From Aureispira sp. CCB-QB1 (GTDB taxonomy: Bacteria > Bacteroidota > Bacteroidia > Chitinophagales > Saprospiraceae): a DNA stretch of 64,000 nucleotides. Both the position numbers and the translations under genes were made by a program. The number at the start of each line of letters is the position of its first letter. Positions within the stretch are counted from its first letter, which is position 1. The notes below the pieces were generated by a model that saw only the letters and a list, made by a program, of their open reading frames with translations, did no database searches and had not been told where the DNA came from. Below are positions 55,872 through 63,543 of this stretch, one piece after another. The stretch lies in the NCBI GenBank assembly GCA_945870185.1, contig CAMBRK010000006.1, positions 1 through 64,000 on the forward strand, written 5' to 3'.

Positions 55872-56876
55872 TCAAATGGTATCACTTAAGCTCCAGGCTT
55901 CTCGATTAAATTGAATCCTTATTTTGGCTTTGAAATCACCTGGACTGGTTTCTTTGCAATCAAACCTAACACCTACTCTCTTCAAACCTTGGTGTTCAGA
56001 AGAGTAAACTTGATATCCCTTTTTTAAAATAGATTTTTCCATACGTTTGGCATATGTAGCATTTTTAAATGCTCCAACTATAATCACACATTGATCAACT
56101 TGTACTTTACCTATGGGCTTGGATTCATCCAAAGGTTTTTCTGTAGTTGGGTTTTGTAGATTTTTTTTCAAATCACTTGCAACAAGTGTCGAAGAATCTG
56201 ACTTTGTAAAATCATTATCTGTTATTATAGTATCTTCATCTAGTAAAGAATCTATTACGTCAAGTTTAGGGATATCTGTTTTTTGATTTAAATTTTCTAT
56301 AAGCTGAGGCGTTTTCGGGCTAAATAACCAAAATAAAATAACAAATAACGCAACAAGCCCTATGGTCATTGGCCAAAGATATTGAGATAAAAATGAAGGC
56401 TCTTCTCTGTATGATTGTGATTTTTGCAGTTCGTACAAATAAGCTTCATCATGTATGATGTTTTTCACGCCTGATGGTAAGGGAGACAAAGATATAGGTT
56501 CTAAGCCTTCAAATACGTTAAATAAGGCTTCATTTTCAGGCAAAAATGTGGTGGAAATAACCTTTCCCAATCCTTCAAGTTCAAATGGAGTATTGCTTTC
56601 TTTTGCATGTAGTGCTTTGGTTTCATAGAATTTTTCTATGCCTAATGCCATTTCACGGTTCAAGCCAGCTCTTATAAGCAACTTAGAAATATTAAAATCC
56701 GAATCTTCAAAGGTATGGAATTGAATGCGACTAAAAGGTGGACTAAGTTTGAGTTGATTATCAGTATAATTTGCTGTATGTTGGTCCAATGCGAAAAGAC
56801 CTAAACCAGGTACATTCACCTTGTTAAAGTCCAACAAGATTCTATAAAAATATTGGGAATATGATTGTTTATGCAT
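55872..56876 (-). CDS. HU-CCDC81-like / SPOR-domain inner-membrane protein
   Basis: 334 aa. The N-terminal 130 residues (YFYRILLDFNKVNVPGLGLF, then TPFELEGLGKVISTTFLPE) look like the paired HU-type domains found in Bacteroidota SPOR proteins. A single helix follows (about 168-187, LWPMTIGLVALFVILFWLF), then a linker and a C-terminal SPOR domain (CVIIVGAFKNATYAKRMEKS, LKKGYQVYSSEHQGLKRVGV). SPOR domains bind denuded peptidoglycan at division sites. It is probably a division or cell-wall protein. Confidence 0.82.
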   Translation of the reverse strand: MHKQSYSQYFYRILLDFNKVNVPGLGLFALDQHTANYTDNQLKLSPPFSRIQFHTFEDSDFNISKLLIRAGLNREMALGIEKFYETKALHAKESNTPFELEGLGKVISTTFLPENEALFNVFEGLEPISLSPLPSGVKNIIHDEAYLYELQKSQSYREEPSFLSQYLWPMTIGLVALFVILFWLFSPKTPQLIENLNQKTDIPKLDVIDSLLDEDTIITDNDFTKSDSSTLVASDLKKNLQNPTTEKPLDESKPIGKVQVDQCVIIVGAFKNATYAKRMEKSILKKGYQVYSSEHQGLKRVGVRFDCKETSPGDFKAKIRIQFNREAWSLSDTI

Positions 56877-56918
56877 CCAATTTTATGATCAACAATGGTA
56901 ATACAGAAATAATTATGC

Positions 56919-56926
56919 CAAAAATA
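56919..56926 (-). promoter_or_regulatory. -7 box (TATTTTTG) of the SPOR-protein gene
   Basis: TAnnTTTG on the minus strand, about 43 bases before the ATG at 56876. Confidence 0.5.
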
Positions 56927-57220
56927 TAAACATGATGACTTGAACACTGTTAAAATAAGGTTTCAAATATCAGATTTTTCATTATTTGATAAAATTTGGT
57001 GAGTTTGAATAATACAGAAACGGGACACTAAATAATAATCAAAAGAAATCAGGAATCTAAAAAATTAGGTCTTAATTCATCAGTAATACTGTAACAGGGG
57101 CACTAAAAGTATGAAATAAATTTAAGATTTTTACCAGTTTTCATAATCAAAGTTACTTTATGTACAAAATTATATAACTTTGTGTGTCCATTCTTTTTAT
57201 AAACCTAGTTTAAACTTAAT
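56927..57220. other. Divergent promoter region
   Basis: The region between the SPOR gene and the histidine kinase holds the two oppositely facing -7 boxes (56919-56926 and 57175-57182) and nothing else I can support. Confidence 0.5.
57175..57182 (+). promoter_or_regulatory. -7 box (TAACTTTG) of the two-component operon
   Basis: Consensus element 38 bases before the kinase ATG. Confidence 0.65.
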
Positions 57221-58165
57221 ATGAAGTTCTTATCTTATGGAGTCATGTGCTATATGCTACTAGCATTAATTTGGTGGACGGTACTTCTTTCAAAAAATAA
57301 CGAAACGATCTATACAAAAAATATAGAAATCGTTGAAATGTCCCAAACTGACCAAGCAGAGCAAATTGAAATCATAACCAAACAATATTATAGAAATAAA
57401 TATATGATATTGGGTGAAGGAATGGTTTTTGGAATTTCGCTCATCATTGGCATGTGGTTTATTCAAAAAGCTTACAATAAAGAAATCCAGAACACACAAA
57501 ATCAAAAAAACTTTTTACTCTCCATCACTCATGAACTCAAATCCCCAATTGCAGCCATTAACTTGACTACTGAAACATTAATGAAAAGAAAAATCCTGGA
57601 AGAGAAAAAGAATGAATTATATGAAAGTATTTTAACGGAAAGCAATAGGTTGGAGAAATTAATCAACAATTTGCTAATGGCGACAAAGATTGAAACAGGT
57701 TATGCTTACAATTTTGAAACTTGTCATTTAAATACCATAATAAGTAACTGTGTCGCAAGAATTAATAACAACTACCCAGAGACTTCTATCACCTTTAAGG
57801 AAGATGCTAACCCTTTGATCATGGCGGATTATGAGTCTATAGTGTCTATCTTTACAAACCTATTTGAAAATAGCATCAAATACTCTGACCAAGAGCCTGT
57901 AATATCCATATCTACACAAGAAATGGCTAAAGATTGGTGTATAAAAGTGGCTGACAATAGTATAGGAATATCGGACAAAGAAAAGGCTCTAGTGTTTGAT
58001 AAGTTCTACCGTACTGGTAATGAAGAAACTAGAAAAACAAAAGGAACCGGTTTAGGCTTATATATTGTAAATAAAATTGTAAAGGCTCACCGTGGAACTA
58101 TACAAATCTCAGATAACCCTAAAGGTGGTGCTATATTTACCGTTACTTTACCAAAAATAAATTGA
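57221..58165 (+). CDS. Membrane sensor histidine kinase
   Basis: 314 aa. Two helices (about 5-24 and 62-81) frame a very short extracytoplasmic loop of about 37 residues. The HisKA domain has FLLSITHELKSPIAAINLTT with phospho-acceptor His104. The ATPase domain has the N box NLFENSIKYSD, G1 VADNSIGISDKE (Asn-Ser in place of Asn-Gly), the F box FDKFYRTGNEE and G2 KGTGLGLYIVNKI. The small sensor loop suggests intramembrane sensing. The stop overlaps the frame of the response regulator that follows. Confidence 0.93.
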   Translation: MKFLSYGVMCYMLLALIWWTVLLSKNNETIYTKNIEIVEMSQTDQAEQIEIITKQYYRNKYMILGEGMVFGISLIIGMWFIQKAYNKEIQNTQNQKNFLLSITHELKSPIAAINLTTETLMKRKILEEKKNELYESILTESNRLEKLINNLLMATKIETGYAYNFETCHLNTIISNCVARINNNYPETSITFKEDANPLIMADYESIVSIFTNLFENSIKYSDQEPVISISTQEMAKDWCIKVADNSIGISDKEKALVFDKFYRTGNEETRKTKGTGLGLYIVNKIVKAHRGTIQISDNPKGGAIFTVTLPKIN

Positions 58166-58173
58166 GGCAACCC

Positions 58174-58854
58174 ATGCGTATACTTGTAGTAGAAGATGAA
58201 GAACAAATAAGAAAAATGATCAAACTCAATCTGGAAATAGATGGTTTTGATGTTATTACAGCTGATAATGGACGAAAAGCTTTAGAAATCATTAATCAGC
58301 AGCACTTTGACTTATTAATTTTGGATGTGATGCTTCCAGAAGTGGATGGATTTCAGATATGCCAGCAGGTGAGAATCAGAAACGCGAAGGTTGGGATAAT
58401 AATCGTTTCTGCTAAGGATACTTCAGCTGATAGAATCCATGGTCTGAAGATGGGTGCTGATGATTATCTCAATAAGCCATTCAATCTAGAAGAATTATTA
58501 CTCAGAGTCAATAATCTACTAAAAAGAAGTACGGATGAAGCGGCAAAAGACCTTCAAGAATATAATTTCGGTACCAATTACATCAATTTTGCGACTTATG
58601 AAGGGCGTGGTGTACAAGGAAACTTTCATCTCACTAATAAAGAAACACTATTACTTAAACTCCTGATAGAAAGACAAAACGAAGTAGTGTCCCGTAGCCA
58701 AATCCTACAAACCGTATGGGGATATGACGTATTTCCATCTACAAGAACCATAGATAATTTTATACTATCATTTAGAAAATACTTTGAAGTAGACCCTAGA
58801 GAACCACACTTTTTTCATTCTGTAAGAGGAGTGGGATATAAATTCACGCCATAA
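58174..58854 (+). CDS. OmpR/PhoB-family response regulator
   Basis: 226 aa from the ATG at 58174 (MRILVVEDEEQIRKM). Receiver domain with the acidic pocket VVEDEE, phospho-acceptor Asp51 (LLILDVMLPEVDG) and Lys near 101 (DDYLNKPFN). Winged-helix output domain from about 125 (FHLTNKETLLLKLLIERQNE, FILSFRKYFEVDPREPHFFH, VRGVGYKF). A TTG at 58162 overlapping the kinase stop is an alternative start, but the family begins at MRIL. Cognate to the kinase 5'-adjacent. Confidence 0.94.
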   Translation: MRILVVEDEEQIRKMIKLNLEIDGFDVITADNGRKALEIINQQHFDLLILDVMLPEVDGFQICQQVRIRNAKVGIIIVSAKDTSADRIHGLKMGADDYLNKPFNLEELLLRVNNLLKRSTDEAAKDLQEYNFGTNYINFATYEGRGVQGNFHLTNKETLLLKLLIERQNEVVSRSQILQTVWGYDVFPSTRTIDNFILSFRKYFEVDPREPHFFHSVRGVGYKFTP

Positions 58855-58922
58855 TTGATGTTTTTTTTTGAATATTTCAAACATTTTTGGACAAAAGCAT
58901 AACCATATTTAAAATATATCCT

Positions 58923-58930
58923 TACTTTTG
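58923..58930 (+). promoter_or_regulatory. -7 box (TACTTTTG) of rplU-rpmA
   Basis: Consensus element 32 bases before the L21 start codon at 58963. It shows that the upstream GTG at 58930 cannot be the start. Confidence 0.7.
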
Positions 58931-58962
58931 TGCTCATTTTTAAACAAATAAATTTTTTCACA

Positions 58963-59274
58963 ATGATTGCAATCGTAAATATAGCTGGTCAGCAATTTAA
59001 AGTGACAGAAGGTCAAGAGCTTTTTGTCCACCAGTTAGAAGCCACTGCAGGTGCATCTGTGTCTTTCGATCAAGTTTTGATGGTAGACAACAATGGATCT
59101 GTAAAAGTAGGCATGCCGGTATTGAGCAATGCCAAAGTATCTGCCACTGTCATCGGCAACCAAAAAGGTGACAAGGTGATCGTCTTCAAAAAGAAGAGAC
59201 GTAAAGGTTATCAAAAGAAAAACGGTCACAGACAAAGTTTCACTAAAATCAAAATCGATTCTATCTCTGCGTAA
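58963..59274 (+). CDS. rplU: Ribosomal protein L21
   Basis: 103 aa from the ATG at 58963 (MIAIVNIAGQQFKVTEGQEL). The conserved centre VIGNQKGDKVIVFKKKRRKG and end KKNGHRQSFTKIKIDSI match bL21. The frame is open for 33 bases further upstream, but that part lies at or before the promoter. It is paired with rpmA 45 bases downstream, as in most bacteria. Confidence 0.97.
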   Translation: MIAIVNIAGQQFKVTEGQELFVHQLEATAGASVSFDQVLMVDNNGSVKVGMPVLSNAKVSATVIGNQKGDKVIVFKKKRRKGYQKKNGHRQSFTKIKIDSISA

Positions 59275-59319
59275 CCTCGAGGTTGGCAGTTTATTATCTA
59301 ATCAAAAAAGAAAAGAAAA

Positions 59320-59673
59320 ATGGCTCATAAAAAAGGTGTCGGTAGTTCGGACAACGGACGAGATAGTAAAAGTAAAAGACTAGGAGTGAAACTCTTTGGT
59401 GGACAATACGCTAAAGCAGGTAATATCTTGGTAAGACAAAGAGGTACTAGGTTTCATCCTGGTGAAAACACGTACTTAGGTAAAGATTTCACGGTACATG
59501 CTCAAGTAGCTGGAACAGTTGCTTTCAAAAGAGGCAAAAACGACAGAACTTGGATAAGTATCATTCCTGCTTTGAATGAAGTGCAAGAGACAATAGCACC
59601 GATTGCTAAGGCAGCACCAGCTCCAAAAGCTGCACCAGTAGTACCACCAGCTGCTGCTTCAGAAGAAGAATAA
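59320..59673 (+). CDS. rpmA: Ribosomal protein L27 with a C-terminal extension
   Basis: 117 aa; bL27 is usually about 85. Residues 1-88 are standard ([52 protein letters not shown]). The extra 25-30 residues are Ala/Pro-rich ([19 protein letters not shown]) and probably disordered. The N-terminus begins MAHKK directly, so no cleaved N-terminal peptide of the firmicute kind is present. It ends 40 bases before a strong terminator. Confidence 0.96.
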   Translation: MAHKKGVGSSDNGRDSKSKRLGVKLFGGQYAKAGNILVRQRGTRFHPGENTYLGKDFTVHAQVAGTVAFKRGKNDRTWISIIPALNEVQETIAPIAKAAPAPKAAPVVPPAAASEEE

Positions 59674-59711
59674 GTTACGGTAATACAATCCTATATTGTA
59701 TTTCAAATAAT

Positions 59712-59748
59712 AAAAAGGACACTTCCATATAGGGGTGTCCTTTTTTTA
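59712..59748 (+). terminator. Rho-independent terminator of rplU-rpmA
   Basis: Inverted repeat AAAAAGGACAC / GTGTCCTTTTT extended inward by CTTCC/GGGG (one bulged T), small loop, seven T. Confidence 0.9.
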
Positions 59749-59771
59749 TTTTCGTAAAAAGATAAACTGCG

Positions 59772-60143
59772 TCATTTTATTGGTAAAACACCAGAACTAA
59801 CTCTCCAAGGTTTCTCCAATACAAATTTTATTCCTTCATCCTGGATCACTAGGGTATCTTTCATTTTAGACATACCAAAATAGACATCATCTTTGAGAAT
59901 GATCAACGAATCTTTAACTTCATAGTTACCATAAGAAATTTCAGATTCAAAATCAGAATTAATAGCCTTAAATGTCATGTTTTCTCTAAATTCCAAATAG
60001 ATACCTTCTTCCCAATAATACTCGGTGAAATACACTACAGGTGATAAATTATTAAATAAATCATATAAGTAGGGTCTGCTGAAAAAGTCAAAATCCTTCA
60101 TTTTAAAGGCTGCTATTGGTCCAGGAAATCGTTCAAAAAACAA
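59772..60143 (-). CDS. Hypothetical protein, probably 5'-truncated
   Basis: The 123-codon frame begins at a TTG. Upstream it is open for only five more codons (LFILYR-like, hydrophobic) before a stop, with no ATG. The body (EGIYLEFRENMTFKAINSDF, SEISYGNYEVKDSLIILKDD, KMKDTLVIQDEGIKFVLEK) is a small beta-rich domain with the YGNYEVKDSLIIL pattern common in Bacteroidota lipocalin-like proteins. The hydrophobic start suggests that a membrane helix or signal was lost. The break coincides with the first hairpin repeat (60159-60242). Confidence 0.5.
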   Translation of the reverse strand: MFFERFPGPIAAFKMKDFDFFSRPYLYDLFNNLSPVVYFTEYYWEEGIYLEFRENMTFKAINSDFESEISYGNYEVKDSLIILKDDVYFGMSKMKDTLVIQDEGIKFVLEKPWRVSSGVLPIK

Positions 60144-60158
60144 GCGATAGAGAATGAA

Positions 60159-60242
60159 GAGTCAAAAGTGCGTCTATCGCCTAGGTAGAATATTTAGAAT
60201 TAATAATTGATGTCCAAGGCGATAGAAAAAGCATTTTGACTC
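60159..60242. repeat. Long imperfect inverted repeat
   Basis: Arms 60159-60181 and 60218-60242 share GAGTCAAAA...TCTATCGCC and its complement with a small internal difference, separated by 36 bases. A further partial copy, AGCGATAG, lies at 60143-60150 at the very edge of the truncated gene. It looks like a small non-coding palindromic element. Confidence 0.65.
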
Positions 60243-60268
60243 GAGAATGAACTTAGAATTACTCGTAG

Positions 60269-60338
60269 CTGATCTAAGTTTAGATCAGTGCCTTCATTTT
60301 TGAGTGATTTCGTATCACTCAAATACAGCAAAGCTGTA
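60269..60338. repeat. Three successive perfect hairpins
   Basis: CTGATCTAA/TTAGATCAG (60269-60288), TTTGAGTGAT/ATCACTCAAA (60299-60323, 5-base loop) and TACAGC/GCTGTA (60324-60338, 3-base loop). The second and third abut. Confidence 0.75.
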
Positions 60339-60371
60339 CCATTCAGTTACCTTTTTTTGAACTGGTCTTTT

Positions 60372-60448
60372 CCTGCCCGACTCCGTAGGCAGGCGGGTTG
60401 GTTACTTTTTTTGGCAATGCAAAAAAGTGACTGCCGCCCGCATAGGGC
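60372..60448. repeat. GC-rich repeat and further hairpins
   Basis: CCTGCC/GGCAGG (60372-60377 / 60388-60393), then GTTACTTTTTTTG with its partner CAAAAAAGTGAC (60400-60431), then GCCC/GGGC (60436-60448). The GCCTGCC part resembles the stem of the palindrome at 26412-26466, and the TTACTTTTTT...AAAAAAGT part is a type of dispersed element I associate with Bacteroidota intergenic regions. Confidence 0.6.
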
Positions 60449-60556
60449 AAAAGTTTAGATGAAGTGCAAATGATTTAGAAGTTTTGAAGAAATTCCTGTG
60501 CATCGAAACCAATAAATTTGAACTTATAAAATTGATAATCATAAATTTATATTACA

Positions 60557-60859
60557 TCAAGCAGGCCCTAAGTAGAATGAGATACATGAAAATACCAATG
60601 TGATAAACCAAATGGCCAAAGGAATAAGCTTTTTAGATACATACTTGGATTGGGTGCTAGTAGGTATGAATATAGAAATTAAAGAAAATAAAAATCCTAA
60701 TGGAAGGGAATATAATAACAATATCCCTAAGGTATCAGTAATGTACTCGTAGAATATAAATGAAAGAAGTAAAACGGAAATCAATAAAGGTACAATCCGA
60801 AAAACGAAATATTCATCCTTTATCACAACTTGTAGAATTCGTTTCAAAGCCAGGTACAC
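60557..60859 (-). CDS. Small membrane protein of unknown function
   Basis: 100 aa from a GTG that overlaps the Omp28 stop by one base. Three hydrophobic segments (about 22-40, 43-65, 80-98) indicate an integral membrane protein. No family recognised. Coupling to the Omp28 gene is the main reason to believe in it. Confidence 0.55.
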   Translation of the reverse strand: MYLALKRILQVVIKDEYFVFRIVPLLISVLLLSFIFYEYITDTLGILLLYSLPLGFLFSLISIFIPTSTQSKYVSKKLIPLAIWFITLVFSCISFYLGPA

Positions 60860-61692
60860 TACCCTTTCAACTTTTTAAATGCGGTCTGTATTACTTCTCT
60901 ATCATTAGAACTAGACTTGTGTACAGCGACTACCACTTCCAGATTTTCTTTTACCCACAGACCTTCTACAATCGGTGGTGTAAAAACATATTTCTTTTTG
61001 ATACTTTCACCTTTTTTCATGTTTGTGGCTAAGGCATCACCATCAAATTTTGTGGTAAAAGCTCTCAGCACATGATTATGCTCAAAAACGTCTTTGATTA
61101 CATTTCCATCTATTTGTGCATCAATGATTTTTGATTCTGTTATATATACTGTAATATTGTAGCTACCGTCCAAATCTTCCAAAGGAATGGTTGTAACATC
61201 GATTTCAATAGATTTATCTGTTTGATTATAATTGGCATCTAGTAATACGGATAAACGATGTGGTTTATTTAATTCGCTTACTACCATAGATTCCCATTGG
61301 CCTGTGACTACGGTAGCATATTTTTGGTCGGGATCTCCCAACTCTACTCTATTGACCGTAGCAGCAGGTTTGCCCAACCATGGTCTGAGCCAGTTTTCCA
61401 AATTTTCTGCTTCTTTAAACCTGAAATCGTACTTACTTTTCTTTGTGGGTTCTGACAAAAACTTTCCATGAATGCCCACTGCGGCTACCTTTCCCGGAAA
61501 TTTTTTAAGAATGGCTTCTACCGCAGCCGTACCTTTAGGACAATTGGGGCATGATGCACCTGTCAATTCTTCCAACAAGACTACACGCTCCGTACTTGGA
61601 ATGGATGCTTCTCCTATTTCAGGGCTTATTTCGGTGCATGAATTCAGAGATAAAAAGGTTATCAGTATAATGTAAAGACTAAAATTTCTCAT
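60859..61692 (-). CDS. Omp28-related lipoprotein with thioredoxin-like CxxC
   Basis: 277 aa. Lipoprotein signal with Cys19 (ITFLSLNSC). A thioredoxin-like domain follows with VVLLEELTGASCPNCPKGTA (Cys48, Cys51) and AAVGIHGKFLSEPTKKS, the Omp28 pattern. The C-terminal half is an Ig-like beta domain (SYNITVYITESKIIDAQIDG, LEVVVAVHKSSSNDREVIQ). In many Bacteroidota such proteins sit beside DUF6029 genes, as here: the barrel gene lies 18 bases upstream on the same strand. Disulfide exchange is possible but unproven. Confidence 0.88.
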   Translation of the reverse strand: MRNFSLYIILITFLSLNSCTEISPEIGEASIPSTERVVLLEELTGASCPNCPKGTAAVEAILKKFPGKVAAVGIHGKFLSEPTKKSKYDFRFKEAENLENWLRPWLGKPAATVNRVELGDPDQKYATVVTGQWESMVVSELNKPHRLSVLLDANYNQTDKSIEIDVTTIPLEDLDGSYNITVYITESKIIDAQIDGNVIKDVFEHNHVLRAFTTKFDGDALATNMKKGESIKKKYVFTPPIVEGLWVKENLEVVVAVHKSSSNDREVIQTAFKKLKG

Positions 61693-61710
61693 TTGAATTA
61701 CGTTTGATAT

Positions 61711-63351
61711 TTAAAAAGTTGTATTCATCGCAAACCTTACACCACTAAATGCAGGCTCTAAACGGCAAATTCCACCGCTACATACGATACCTTCCACTTG
61801 TTTTACATATCTCAGGCTGTATCTCTGTCCTTCATTGAAAAATACAATGCCAAATGTTGGGTAAAGTGTTTTTTCTATTTCTCCTTTAGAATTAGCCTTT
61901 TTCGGTTTATTGTTATACATACCTGATGCTTCAAAACTCCAACGTGGAGCCAAACCAAATTCGAGCAATCCAAATAACCAGCTACCAAAATCTTGCTTGG
62001 TTTCCATATACTGAAACTCCGCCCTAAGTGATTTTTGGGGTGTAAACTTGTATAAGAGGTCAATATACGGCACCACTGTTTTCACCAAAGGAACTTCTGC
62101 TTTAGTTTCATAAATTTCCTGGTTATAGGTCACCAATTGCAACCCTGAAGTCAGCTGCCATTTTCTTTTATATTTGTAAATCAGCTCTGTAAAAATTTCC
62201 TGAAACAACCTGTCACCTTCCAAAGTCTTAATATCTGAAAAGTTGACATTGGCACTCAATGCTTTACTAAACTTATAACGAACATCAAAATTGTAAGCCA
62301 TCTCAGATATATCCAAAGCTGCAGGACTGTATCGGGCCGTCAGACGAAAAGTGTTTTGACGATTGAGTGGTGTCAAAAAATTGATCATTCCTCTGAGCAA
62401 TGTTAAATTAGGATCAACTCGAAAACTAAAATTTTCTGTTCTCTTGGCTTCCACAGTCACACCTAGATTACCCATGACATAAGACAAACTCCCGTAAAAA
62501 ACAGAACCTTGAGCTTTAACCAGCTTGCCTAAAGTATTATCACCTACCAATTCTTGTTTTTCAGCAAAGGGATTATTAAAAACATCATTGGATTTAAGTG
62601 CCACTTCAGTATACAAACTTAAACCTTTATAATTCAAAGTATTGTAAATTGTTGTTGCATAGGTATTATACACCGGTTTAAATCGATCAGCTTCCTGATA
62701 GGTACGCAACACATCCACGACGGCATTCATATATTCATCTGACAGTGTACGATTTACAAAACCAAAACCAGGAGCAAGCGTTAATGGATTTTCTTCTGTG
62801 CCTAAACTTACAAATCCTTCAGTCCGAATACCTTTAATATTGCCTGTGTAGGTTTCAAAAGCATTTTTTTGTTTACCCGCAAAACCCATCAGGTGCCAAT
62901 TTTCATTAAATTGATACTTGGCACTGACTCCATATAGCGCATTATCGATAAAAAGTGGTCTGGTTTCAAAAGCCCTGAAGATAAAGCCTGAACCTATCTG
63001 ATCGTACAAATAACCCGCACTAATCTCTACTTTATCTATTTCCTTTTTAACATACCATCTGCCAATCCCTGTTCCAGAGTACGAACCTGTTGGATTACGA
63101 AGGTTTGAATTATGAAACATATCAAAACGAGATCCAAAAGTAAATCCTTTAATCTTGTAATTGAGATTCAACCATGCTTCCCCACCAAAAAACTGATGAT
63201 CGTATTGCGGTATATTGATGGCATTGATCGCAGAATCCCTCAAAAAAATATTGGCATTGGTTTCAAAGGCTCCAGAAATAATACCTTTATCCTGAGCATA
63301 AGAAAAAGTAGCAATACTAAAAAAAAGTAAACACAAAATATTTCTAAACAT
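61711..63351 (-). CDS. DUF6029-like outer-membrane beta-barrel protein
   Basis: 546 aa with a signal peptide (MFRNILCLLFFSIATFSYAQ). The mature part is a barrel of about 20-24 strands (INIPQYDHQFFGGEAWLNLN, IGRWYVKKEIDKVEISAGYL, IGSGFIFRAFETRPLFIDNA), characteristic of DUF6029. Two cysteines near the C-terminus (IVCSGGICRLEPAFSG) could form a disulfide and so be a substrate for the neighbouring Omp28 protein. First gene of a probable operon with Omp28 and the small membrane protein. Confidence 0.85.
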   Translation of the reverse strand: MFRNILCLLFFSIATFSYAQDKGIISGAFETNANIFLRDSAINAINIPQYDHQFFGGEAWLNLNYKIKGFTFGSRFDMFHNSNLRNPTGSYSGTGIGRWYVKKEIDKVEISAGYLYDQIGSGFIFRAFETRPLFIDNALYGVSAKYQFNENWHLMGFAGKQKNAFETYTGNIKGIRTEGFVSLGTEENPLTLAPGFGFVNRTLSDEYMNAVVDVLRTYQEADRFKPVYNTYATTIYNTLNYKGLSLYTEVALKSNDVFNNPFAEKQELVGDNTLGKLVKAQGSVFYGSLSYVMGNLGVTVEAKRTENFSFRVDPNLTLLRGMINFLTPLNRQNTFRLTARYSPAALDISEMAYNFDVRYKFSKALSANVNFSDIKTLEGDRLFQEIFTELIYKYKRKWQLTSGLQLVTYNQEIYETKAEVPLVKTVVPYIDLLYKFTPQKSLRAEFQYMETKQDFGSWLFGLLEFGLAPRWSFEASGMYNNKPKKANSKGEIEKTLYPTFGIVFFNEGQRYSLRYVKQVEGIVCSGGICRLEPAFSGVRFAMNTTF

Positions 63352-63519
63352 AAACCTTGGTCATTGAAAGTTGGAAACATCCATTTAATAAAAGTTTGCA
63401 AGGTAATCATAAAACCGTTTTTATGAAAAAAATATACGCATTTTCTAAAAATTGTATTGATCACGACTTTTGAGTTGAATATTTATGAAAATATTGTAGC
63501 TTCATGAGCAAATAAGTTT

Positions 63520-63527
63520 TACATTTG
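63520..63527 (+). promoter_or_regulatory. -7 box (TACATTTG) of the leucine-rich-repeat gene
   Basis: Consensus element 16 bases before the ATG at 63544. Confidence 0.65.
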
Positions 63528-63543
63528 ATCAAAATTAAAATCT

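Larger units (their letters stand above)
60144..60556. other. Intergenic block of consecutive hairpin repeats
   Basis: Seven inverted repeats fall within about 290 bases (60159-60448), listed as separate repeats. The remainder to 60556 is plain AT-rich sequence. No open frame with coding character. Confidence 0.6.
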
